DNA from: Candidatus Competibacteraceae bacterium
GTDB lineage: Bacteria; Pseudomonadota; Gammaproteobacteria; Competibacterales; Competibacteraceae
Direction: 5' to 3'
Length of the DNA stretch: 8,785 bases
NCBI GenBank assembly: GCA_007120095.1
Contig: SKOM01000073.1
Location: forward strand, 1 to 8,785
The notes under the pieces were generated by a model. That model did not search any database and was not told where the DNA came from. It saw only the letters and a list, made by a program, of their open reading frames with translations. The translations under genes were made by a program, and so were the position numbers. Every line of letters begins with the position of its first letter. Position 1 is the first letter of the stretch. Positions 1 to 6,171 of the stretch are shown piece after piece.

Positions 1-1059
1 AAGCCGGAAGCAGAATTACGCCGCGAATTGGGCTTGGCTCACATTGTGAAACTGGCTTCCAATGAAAATCCGCTGGGTTGCAGCCCGCAGGCCACTGCGG
101 CCATGCAAGCGGCGCTCACCGATGTCGCGCGTTACCCGGATGGCAATGGTTATGCTTTGAAACAAGCCCTGGCAAGCCGGTTTGCGCTGGCTCCAGAGTG
201 CATTACCTTGGGTAATGGCTCTAACGATGTGTTGGAACTGCTTGGGCGGGCCTATCTGGGGCCAGGACGCCATGCAGTATTTTCCGAACACGCCTTCGCC
301 GTTTATCCACTTGTCGTGCAGGCCGTTGGCGCTGAAGCCCGAGTTGCACCGGCCTTAGCTGCGGACAGCGCCATGCCCTACGGCCATGATTTAGCCGCTT
401 TCCGCCAGCGTATTGACCACGATACCCGCTTGGTCTTTATTGCCAATCCGAATAATCCCACCGGCACTTGGCTGGGCGCAGCGGAATTAGATCATTTTCT
501 CACCACAGTCCCACCCAACACCTTGGTGGTGATTGATGAGGCGTATTATGAATACGCCGAGGCACCGGATTATGCCAGTGTTGCTCCGTGGCTGAGTCGC
601 TGGCCGAATCTGGTTGTGGTCCGCACATTTTCCAAGGCTTACGGTTTGGCGGGGCTACGAGTGGGTTATGCGCTGTCGCATCCCGAGGTGGCCGATGTGC
701 TTAATCGGGTGCGTCAGCCGTTTAATGTCAACAGTTTAGCGTTATGCGCGGCTGAGGCCGCCCTGGACGATAGCGTGTTTCTCAGCGCCAGCCGTGAGGT
801 TAATCGCCAGGGTGCGGTACAACTACAAGCGGCGTGTGAGCGTCTTGGCTTAAGGGTGTTGCCCTCAGCGGCTAATTTTCTGTGCATCGATCTCGCTCGG
901 CCTGGCGCCCCGATATTTGAGCATCTGTTACAGCGCGGCGTGATTGTGCGCCCGATTGCCGGTTATGGCTTACCTAACGCCCTGCGGGTGACCATCGGCA
1001 CCTCGGCTGAGAATCAGCACTTCATCACCGCGTTAACTGAGGTGTTAGCCACAGCATGA
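1..1059 (+). CDS. hisC: Histidinol-phosphate / aromatic aminotransferase, 5' end cut off by the window
   Basis: This is a PLP-dependent fold-type I aminotransferase that converts imidazole-acetol phosphate plus glutamate to histidinol phosphate. The frame is open from base 1 (KPEAELRRELG...), so the start lies upstream; the TTG at 28 is internal because it follows conserved family sequence. Visible motifs are the N-terminal KLASNENPLG, the NPNNPTG loop (about 448-468), the IDEAYYEYA strand carrying the cofactor-binding Asp, the SKAYGLAGLRVGY segment whose Lys codon at 634-636 should form the PLP Schiff base, and a C-terminal LRVTIGT with the substrate carboxylate Arg. Its stop overlaps the tyrA start as ATGA. 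Lying directly before tyrA and aroA, rather than in a his operon, suggests that it also, or mainly, transaminates prephenate, phenylpyruvate or hydroxyphenylpyruvate, as some HisC enzymes do. The family call is secure; the in vivo substrate is inferred. Confidence 0.95.
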   Translation, partial: KPEAELRRELGLAHIVKLASNENPLGCSPQATAAMQAALTDVARYPDGNGYALKQALASRFALAPECITLGNGSNDVLELLGRAYLGPGRHAVFSEHAFAVYPLVVQAVGAEARVAPALAADSAMPYGHDLAAFRQRIDHDTRLVFIANPNNPTGTWLGAAELDHFLTTVPPNTLVVIDEAYYEYAEAPDYASVAPWLSRWPNLVVVRTFSKAYGLAGLRVGYALSHPEVADVLNRVRQPFNVNSLALCAAEAALDDSVFLSASREVNRQGAVQLQAACERLGLRVLPSAANFLCIDLARPGAPIFEHLLQRGVIVRPIAGYGLPNALRVTIGTSAENQHFITALTEVLATA

Positions 1060-1922
1060 CCCCCCTACGACGGCTATGCATCATCGGTGTCGGTTTAATC
1101 GGCGGCTCCTTGGCTCGTGCTTTGCGCCAAGCCAAGGCGGTGGACACCGTGGTTGGCGCTGGGCGTCACCCAGCTCATTTGCAGCGGGCCGTGGAACTCG
1201 ATGTCATTGATGAGTTCACGACCGACCTAGCCGCTGCGGTGGACGGTGCGGATATGGTGGTTATTGCTGTGCCGCTGAAAGCCATACGCCCGGTGCTGAA
1301 GGCTATCGCCGGACGACTGGCTCCGGAGGCGATACTGACCGATGTGGGCAGTGCCAAGCAATGCGTGGTCGATGATGTCCGCGACATTTTCGGCCATCTG
1401 CCTGGCACGTTTATTCCTGGTCATCCAATTGCGGGCACCGAATGCAGCGGGGTTGATGCGTCATTTGCCGAATTGTTCCAGCGCAGGCGGGTGATTCTCA
1501 CCCCCTTATTAGAATCCCAGGCCTGGGCACATGCCCGCGTTAAAGCCATGTGGACGATCACCGGCGCTGAAGTGATTGATATGGGGGTACGCCACCACGA
1601 CGCTGTCCTGGCTGCCACCAGCCATCTGCCCCATATGCTGGCTTATACCTTGGTGGATTCATTGGCGCGATTGGATTCCCGAGCTGAGATATTTCGTTAT
1701 GCCGCCGGTGGTTTCCGTGACTTTACCCGCATTGCCTCTTCCGATCCCACTATGTGGCATGATGTCTGTGTGGCTAACCGCGAGCCGTTATTAGATACGT
1801 TGCGCCAGTTTAGCCACGATTTGGATCAGCTCACCCAGGCCATAGAACAGGGTGATAGTGATGCGATCATGCAAACGTTTCAACGGGCTAAACACGCCCG
1901 CGATAATTTATACTTAGACTGA
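1056..1922 (+). CDS. tyrA: Prephenate/arogenate (cyclohexadienyl) dehydrogenase
   Basis: This 288-residue monofunctional TyrA performs the oxidative decarboxylation of prephenate (or arogenate) on the way to tyrosine. The N-terminal Rossmann fold has GVGLIGGS (G11, G13, G16). The catalytic half carries PGHPIAGTE with H123, SHLPH with H190, and GGFRDFTRIASSDP with R221 and R225, which contact prephenate in family structures. No chorismate mutase or ACT domain is attached. The end of the second Rossmann strand reads GAGRH, with no acidic residue, which suggests NADP or dual cofactor use (inference). The ATG at 1056 overlaps the hisC stop (ATGA) and has a good Shine-Dalgarno, GAGGTG at 1039-1044, inside hisC. 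Its TGA shares one base with the aroA ATG. In Pseudomonas the equivalent two genes are fused; here they are separate. Confidence 0.95.
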   Translation: MTPLRRLCIIGVGLIGGSLARALRQAKAVDTVVGAGRHPAHLQRAVELDVIDEFTTDLAAAVDGADMVVIAVPLKAIRPVLKAIAGRLAPEAILTDVGSAKQCVVDDVRDIFGHLPGTFIPGHPIAGTECSGVDASFAELFQRRRVILTPLLESQAWAHARVKAMWTITGAEVIDMGVRHHDAVLAATSHLPHMLAYTLVDSLARLDSRAEIFRYAAGGFRDFTRIASSDPTMWHDVCVANREPLLDTLRQFSHDLDQLTQAIEQGDSDAIMQTFQRAKHARDNLYLD

Positions 1923-3226
1923 TGACCACATTCATTATCCAGCCCGGCGGTTGTTTACGCGGCTCACTACAGGTCGCCGGCGATAAATCCATTTCGCATC
2001 GGGCCATAATGCTGGCGGCCTTGGCTGAAGGCTGTAGCGAAATCGACGGTTTTCTCGAAGGTGCTGATTGTCTGGCGACTCGCCATGCTTTTGCCGCCAT
2101 GGGGGTGGAGATCGAGCCTACGGGCTATGGTCAGATGCGGATTCACGGCGTCGGTCTGCACGGCTTGAAGGCCCCGAGCGCGCCACTGGACATGGGCAAT
2201 GCCGGTACGGCTATGCGCTTACTGGCCGGTTTGCTGGCCGGGCAGCGTTTCCCGAGTACCTTGATCGGTGATGCCTCCCTCAGTCGTCGTCCAATGCGGC
2301 GTGTGACCGAACCGCTGGCCTTAATGGGCGCACAGATCGACACCACAGCAGCCGGTACTGCTCCACTGCATATCCACGGGGGGCAAGCCTTGCGCGGGAT
2401 TGACTATATCCTGCCTGTGGCCAGTGCGCAGATTAAATCCTGCTTGCTGCTGGCTGGCCTGTATGCTCAAGAATCGACTTGCATCACCGAACCGGCACCG
2501 ACGCGGGATCATACCGAACTCATGTTGCAGGCTTTTGGCTATCCGCTGGAGCACTCCGGTTCACAAGTCCGACTGAGCGGTGGTGGGCGATTCACCGCAA
2601 CGTCCATGAGTATTCCGGCCGATATCTCTTCTGCTGCATTTTTTCTGGTGGGTGCCAGCATCGCTGCGGATTCTAAGCTCGTTTTGCCAGCCGTAGGCAT
2701 TAACCCGACCCGTATCGGCGTCATTAATCTATTGCAGCAGATGGGGGCGGATATTCAACTGGACAACCCGCGTTGGGCAGGGTACGAGCCGATTGCCGAT
2801 ATTCGAGTGCGCAGCGCCCCGCTGCAGGGCATTGTGATTCCCGAAGATCAAGTGCCTTTAGCTATCGACGAGTTCCCGGCTTTGTTTATCGCTGCCGCCT
2901 GTGCTGAGGGCGAGACACGGCTGACCGGTGCCGCTGAGCTGCGGGTTAAAGAGAGTGATCGTATCCAGGTCATGGCTGATGGTCTGCGGCGTTTAGGCAT
3001 TGTGGCCGAACCTACCGCCGATGGTATGGTCATCCAGGGTGGTGCGTTGCAAGGGGGGGATATTGACAGCTACGGGGATCATCGCATCGCTATGGCCTTT
3101 GCCATGGCCGGATTGCGCGCTGCACGGCCGATAACCATTCGCGACTGCGCCAATGTGGCCACGTCATTTCCCGATTTTGCTGTGCTGGCTCAGCAGGCCG
3201 GATTATTCATCAAGGTGCAGGCATGA
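1922..3226 (+). CDS. aroA: 5-enolpyruvylshikimate-3-phosphate (EPSP) synthase
   Basis: This 434-residue enzyme joins shikimate-3-phosphate and phosphoenolpyruvate in the shikimate pathway. It shows GDKSISHR (K22, S23, R27), MGNAGTAMR (N93-R99), SRRPMRRV (R123 region), SAQIKSC (168-174), IDEFPA with the catalytic D316, RVKESDR (341-347) and YGDHRIAMA (384-391). SAQIKS, RPMxRV and VATSFPDF are features of class II-type synthases rather than the E. coli class I form. The Gly at the E. coli Gly96 position is kept (G95), but the next-loop Pro101 equivalent is L100. The start is fixed by TGATG overlap with tyrA. There is no Shine-Dalgarno in the preceding 20 bases (AT-rich ATAATTTATACTTAGACTG), so initiation probably depends on ribosomes that have just finished tyrA. 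The stop overlaps cmk by ATGA. Confidence 0.97.
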   Translation: MTTFIIQPGGCLRGSLQVAGDKSISHRAIMLAALAEGCSEIDGFLEGADCLATRHAFAAMGVEIEPTGYGQMRIHGVGLHGLKAPSAPLDMGNAGTAMRLLAGLLAGQRFPSTLIGDASLSRRPMRRVTEPLALMGAQIDTTAAGTAPLHIHGGQALRGIDYILPVASAQIKSCLLLAGLYAQESTCITEPAPTRDHTELMLQAFGYPLEHSGSQVRLSGGGRFTATSMSIPADISSAAFFLVGASIAADSKLVLPAVGINPTRIGVINLLQQMGADIQLDNPRWAGYEPIADIRVRSAPLQGIVIPEDQVPLAIDEFPALFIAAACAEGETRLTGAAELRVKESDRIQVMADGLRRLGIVAEPTADGMVIQGGALQGGDIDSYGDHRIAMAFAMAGLRAARPITIRDCANVATSFPDFAVLAQQAGLFIKVQA

Positions 3227-3909
3227 CCGTTCCAGTACTGTCGATTGACGGGCCGAGCGGGGTGGGCAAAGGCACCCTTGCTGCTTGGCTGGCTGCACAC
3301 CTGGGCTGGCATTTATTGGACTCAGGTGCCTTATATCGCCTCACGGCGCTGGCGATCCAGAACCAGCGGGTTCCCTTAGATGACGAACTGGCTGTGGCCG
3401 AAGCGGCAGCGGGCTTGGATGTCGTTTTTGCACCGGATGCCGCCACCGGCTTACAGACCGTTTTCTTGAATCAAGTGGATGTGACAGACGCCATTCGTAC
3501 GGAAACCATAGGTAATGCCGCTTCGCGCGTTGCAGCGTTACCTACAGTGAGGGCAGCTTTACTGGATCGTCAACGCGCTTTTCGGCGCTCGCCTGGGCTG
3601 GTTGCTGACGGTCGCGACATCGGTACTGTGGTTTTTCCCGATGCCTTGGTTAAGCTGTTTTTGACCGCCAGTGCTGGGGCGCGTGCAAAACGCCGTTATA
3701 ACCAGTTGATGATTAAAAAAAACGGTGCTAACCTTGCCGATATTGAACGAGAAATCACCGAGCGGGATCAACGTGATGCCAATCGTGCGACTGCGCCTTT
3801 ACGGCCAGCGGCGGATGCCTTCACCTTGGATACAACCACTTTGACCATTGATCAGGTCAGAGAACGTGCTCTAGAATTGCTAACGATAAGTTTACAATCG
3901 ATTGATTAA
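3223..3909 (+). CDS. cmk: Cytidylate kinase
   Basis: This is a 228-residue (d)CMP kinase, almost the same length as the E. coli enzyme, which phosphorylates CMP and dCMP with ATP in nucleotide salvage and recycling. The P-loop is GPSGVGKGT (G10-T18). DSGALYR (33-39) gives the CMP-site Ser and Arg, ADGRDIGTVVFPDA is the conserved central segment, and ERDQRDANRATAPLRPAADA near the C-terminus holds the lid Arg residues and the base-recognition Asp. The start ATG overlaps the aroA stop and has AAGGTG at 3212-3217 upstream. It is the last gene of the tightly coupled hisC-tyrA-aroA-cmk block; the usual gammaproteobacterial neighbour rpsA follows after 87 bases. A run of eight A at 3715-3722 codes I-K-K-N in frame and does not interrupt the gene. 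Confidence 0.97.
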   Translation: MTVPVLSIDGPSGVGKGTLAAWLAAHLGWHLLDSGALYRLTALAIQNQRVPLDDELAVAEAAAGLDVVFAPDAATGLQTVFLNQVDVTDAIRTETIGNAASRVAALPTVRAALLDRQRAFRRSPGLVADGRDIGTVVFPDALVKLFLTASAGARAKRRYNQLMIKKNGANLADIEREITERDQRDANRATAPLRPAADAFTLDTTTLTIDQVRERALELLTISLQSID

Positions 3910-3996
3910 AATTGGTAAATCGTGGTTCAGGTCAACCTGGACTGTCACTACAACTAACCTGTGGACCTCTGAGTCCGCGTGTGAGCTATTACACCC
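3910..3996 (+). promoter_or_regulatory. rpsA leader with three tandem hairpins, candidate S1 autoregulatory initiation region
   Basis: The cmk-rpsA gap folds, by hand pairing, into three successive stem-loops. Hairpin I is 3921-3931 with 3936-3946 around a UCAA loop: 11 pairs including wobbles, the core being CAGG/CCTG. Hairpin II is 3961-3966 with 3973-3978 around CTCTGA. Hairpin III is GTGT 3979-3982 with ACAC 3991-3994 around GAGCTATT. An unpaired A/C/T-rich stretch, 3947-3960, separates I and II, and III ends two bases before the start codon. There is no GGAGG-type Shine-Dalgarno; the best match, GTGAG at 3981-3985, falls in hairpin III. E. coli rpsA is known to have a three-hairpin region without a Shine-Dalgarno through which S1 represses its own synthesis. 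The likeness is architectural; functional equivalence is inferred. Confidence 0.6.
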
Positions 3997-5667
3997 ATGT
4001 CGGAAAGTTTTGCTGAGCTGTTTGAACAAAGCCTAAACGATAACCAGATGCAACCCGGTGCCATCGTAACCGGTGTCATTGTCGCTATTCGCGAAGAATC
4101 CGTTGTCGTCAATGCCGGCCTCAAATCGGAAGGTATCATCCCGATCGAGCAATTTTACTCCGAAAGTGGAGAACTCGAAATTCAAGTCGGTGATGAAGTT
4201 GAGGTTGCACTCGATGCCGTTGAGGATGGTTTTGGAGAAACCCGTTTATCCCGCGAGAAGGCTAAACGCGCCAAAATCTGGACCCAACTTGAACAAGCTT
4301 TTGAAGCTGATGAGGTCGTTAAAGGGATTATCAGTGGTAAGGTCAAGGGCGGGTTTACGGTCGATATCGGAGAAATACGCGCCTTCCTGCCCGGTTCCCT
4401 GGTCGATGTGCGCCCGGTACGCGATGCCTCCTATCTGGAAGGCAAAGAGCTGGAATTCAAAGTGATCAAGCTCGATCAGCGTCGCAACAATGTTGTGGTA
4501 TCGCGCCGTGCGGTGGTCGAACAGGAATACAGTGCCGAGCGTGAGCAGTTGCTGGAAAGCCTGCATGAAGGTCAGGTGTTAAAAGGCGTGGTCAAAAACC
4601 TGACCGATTACGGGGCGTTTCTGGATCTCGGCGGTATTGACGGGTTGCTGCATATCACCGATATGGCGTGGAAGCGGGTCAAACACCCCTCTGAAGTCGT
4701 CAATGTCGGCGACGAAATTGAAGTCAAAGTGCTGAAATTTGACCGTGAACGTAATCGGGTCTCATTAGGTCTCAAGCAGTTGGGTGAAGATCCGTGGGAA
4801 GACATCAATCGTCGCTATCCTGTGAATGCCCGCTTGTTCGGTACCGTGACGAATATCGCCGACTACGGTTGTTTCGTCGAGATCGAGGAAGGGGTTGAAG
4901 GTCTGGTGCATATTTCGGAAATGGACTGGACCAATAAAAACGTCAACCCCTACAAGATGGTTACCCTGGGCGATGAAGTCGAAGTGATGGTGCTGGATAT
5001 TGATGGCGAACGCCGTCGGATTTCCCTGGGCATGAAGCAATGTTCCGCTAATCCCTGGGACGAATTTGCAGCCACCCATCAGAAAAATGACCGGGTCAGT
5101 GGCAAAATCAAATCCATCACCGATTTCGGTATTTTCATCGGCTTGGACGGTAATATTGACGGTCTGGTACACCTGTCGGATATTTCCTGGAATATGCCGG
5201 GCGAAGAGGCGATTCGCGATTATCGCAAAGGCCAGGAAGTTGAAGCCGTCGTGCTGGCCGTGGATGCTGAGCGTGAGCGGATTTCCCTGGGCATCAAGCA
5301 ACTTGATAAAGACCCCTTGTCCAACTACGTTGCTGAACATCCCAAAGGCAGTGTCGTCAGTGGCACGGTCAGCTCTGTAGATGCCAAAGGCGCTGTCGTT
5401 GATCTGGGCAATGGCGTTGAAGGGTTGCTGCGCACATCGGAGATTGCGCGCACGCGGGTTGAAGATGCCCGCAACGTTCTTAAAATAGGTGAGGAAGTCG
5501 AAGCAAAATTTGTTAATGTTGACAAGAAAAATCGAGCGATTTCCTTGTCGATCAAAGCGCGGGAAGCGGCCGAAGAGGCTGAAGTGCTCCAGGACTATAC
5601 CCGTAAACCGACGGGGGGAGCCACTACTCTGGGTGATCTGCTCAAGGAGCAGATGAACAGGGACTAA
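3997..5667 (+). CDS. rpsA: 30S ribosomal protein S1
   Basis: This is the 556-residue S1 protein (E. coli 557), which binds mRNA on the 30S platform and unfolds it for initiation. Six OB-fold S1 repeats are visible at about residues 21-87, 105-171, 192-260, 277-347, 364-434 and 451-520. Repeats 1 and 2, the ribosome-binding pair, are the most divergent. Repeats 3 to 5 carry the classic patterns DYGAFLDLGGIDGLLHITDM, DYGCFVEIEEGVEGLVHISEM and DFGIFIGLDGNIDGLVHLSDI, with RNA-facing aromatics, each ending in R(I/V)SLGxKQ. Repeat 6 is present but less canonical (VDAKGAVVDLGNGVEGLLR). The N-terminus MSESFAELFEQSL matches the family exactly, which fixes the ATG at 3997 despite the absent Shine-Dalgarno. 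Confidence 0.98.
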   Translation: MSESFAELFEQSLNDNQMQPGAIVTGVIVAIREESVVVNAGLKSEGIIPIEQFYSESGELEIQVGDEVEVALDAVEDGFGETRLSREKAKRAKIWTQLEQAFEADEVVKGIISGKVKGGFTVDIGEIRAFLPGSLVDVRPVRDASYLEGKELEFKVIKLDQRRNNVVVSRRAVVEQEYSAEREQLLESLHEGQVLKGVVKNLTDYGAFLDLGGIDGLLHITDMAWKRVKHPSEVVNVGDEIEVKVLKFDRERNRVSLGLKQLGEDPWEDINRRYPVNARLFGTVTNIADYGCFVEIEEGVEGLVHISEMDWTNKNVNPYKMVTLGDEVEVMVLDIDGERRRISLGMKQCSANPWDEFAATHQKNDRVSGKIKSITDFGIFIGLDGNIDGLVHLSDISWNMPGEEAIRDYRKGQEVEAVVLAVDAERERISLGIKQLDKDPLSNYVAEHPKGSVVSGTVSSVDAKGAVVDLGNGVEGLLRTSEIARTRVEDARNVLKIGEEVEAKFVNVDKKNRAISLSIKAREAAEEAEVLQDYTRKPTGGATTLGDLLKEQMNRD

Positions 5668-5676
5668 GATCCATCC

Positions 5677-5715
5677 GGCCATCACCTAAGCGCCACAGTC
5701 CGCCGGGTGATGGCC
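5677..5715. repeat. 10-bp perfect inverted repeat in the rpsA-ihfB gap
   Basis: GGCCATCACC at 5677-5686 is the exact reverse complement of GGTGATGGCC at 5706-5715. Inside the stem a U-G pair (5687/5705) and GCG/CGC (5690-5692 with 5701-5703) can pair further, leaving an eight-base loop. It lies ten bases after the rpsA stop. No T-run follows on either strand, so it is not a textbook intrinsic terminator. It could be an mRNA 3'-end stabiliser, an RNase processing site, a weak terminator or a dyad for a DNA-binding protein. The rest of the gap (5716-5772) is AT-richer and probably holds the ihfB initiation signals, but I see no convincing promoter boxes. Confidence 0.75.
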
Positions 5716-5772
5716 AAGGCTGAACTAAACCATACTTTATTCCTAGCAATCATAGAGCCTTTAGTCACTACC

Positions 5773-6105
5773 ATGACCAAATCCGAACTTATAGAGGTGC
5801 TTGCGCACGAAAAAAGTGACCTGTCGTTCAAAGATGTTGAAGCGGCGGTCAAAGCTCTTCTGGAACATATGAGCGAATCCCTAGCCGATGGCGAGCGTAT
5901 CGAAATACGCGGCTTTGGCAGTTTTTCGCTGCACTACCGTCCTCCTCGTACGGGTCGCAATCCTAAAACGGGAGCGGCTGTAGAGCTTGCTGGCAAATAT
6001 GTTCCGCATTTCAAACCCGGTAAAGAACTGCGCAACCGGGTCAACGAGGCGGCAGCCAACGAGCGCAAACCCGTTCGCCGTTCCAGCCGCAGCGCCACTC
6101 AATAA
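5773..6105 (+). CDS. ihfB: Integration host factor subunit beta
   Basis: This 110-residue DNA-bending protein of the HU/IHF family dimerises with IHF-alpha and bends DNA sharply at specific sites. MTKSELIEVLA, GERIEIRGFGSFSLHYR, PRTGRNPKTG and KYVPHFKPGKELR are nearly identical to E. coli IHF-beta, and the DNA-intercalating proline is P64. The frame stays open upstream to a GTG at 5707, but the MTKSEL start at 5773 matches the family and the upstream codons run into the inverted repeat, so 5773 is chosen. The Shine-Dalgarno is weak (GAG at 5755-5757 is too distant). The E. coli protein ends at 94 residues. Here an extra tail of about 15 residues follows, rich in Arg and Lys (NERKPVRRSSRSATQ), and may add non-specific DNA contacts. 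lapB follows after a 66-base gap. Confidence 0.97.
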   Translation: MTKSELIEVLAHEKSDLSFKDVEAAVKALLEHMSESLADGERIEIRGFGSFSLHYRPPRTGRNPKTGAAVELAGKYVPHFKPGKELRNRVNEAAANERKPVRRSSRSATQ

Positions 6106-6110
6106 CCCTG

Positions 6111-6142
6111 TGCCGGTTCCGGACGATTATTCCGGGCCGGCA
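6111..6142 (+). repeat. Strong bulged hairpin between ihfB and lapB, possible attenuator or processing site
   Basis: TGCCGG 6111-6116 pairs with CCGGCA 6137-6142. After a single unpaired T6117 and a U-G pair (6118/6136), CCGGA 6119-6123 pairs with TCCGG 6131-6135 around a CGATTAT loop, giving about 12 pairs, mostly GC. Only three T follow (6143-6145), so full termination is doubtful; partial termination or RNA processing that sets the ihfB:lapB ratio is plausible. The hairpin begins five bases after the ihfB stop and ends about 18 bases before the lapB Shine-Dalgarno. Confidence 0.7.
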
Positions 6143-6159
6143 TTTCCACTCTGCCCCAC

Positions 6160-6164
6160 AGGAA
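6160..6164 (+). promoter_or_regulatory. lapB ribosome binding site
   Basis: AGGAA lies eight bases before the ATG at 6172. It supports that start over later in-frame codons and suggests that lapB can be translated independently of ihfB. Confidence 0.7.
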
Positions 6165-6171
6165 TCGGCTG

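Noticed and set aside
3715..3722. Run of eight A in cmk as a programmed slippage site
   Set aside because: The cmk frame is intact through the run and gives a full-length conserved protein. Slippage products would be truncated with no meaningful alternative domain.
3891..3920. Possible rpsA promoter (TTTACA with GTAAAT, or TAAAAT at 3907-3912)
   Set aside because: The good -35-like and -10-like boxes are not at compatible spacing: TTTACA pairs only with a poor -10, and TAAAAT has no -35.
4765..5685. A 306-codon minus-strand open frame opposite rpsA
   Set aside because: It is antisense to a certain S1 gene, has no recognisable domain and follows from the codon bias of the plus strand.
5745..5765. 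IHF-binding site upstream of ihfB suggesting autoregulation
   Set aside because: AATCAT followed by AGAGCCT fits only part of the WATCARNNNNTTR consensus; too weak to claim.
5707..5772. An extended ihfB start at GTG 5707 or ATG 5710
   Set aside because: The extra 22 codons have no family match, part of them lie in the inverted repeat, and MTKSEL at 5773 is the canonical N-terminus.
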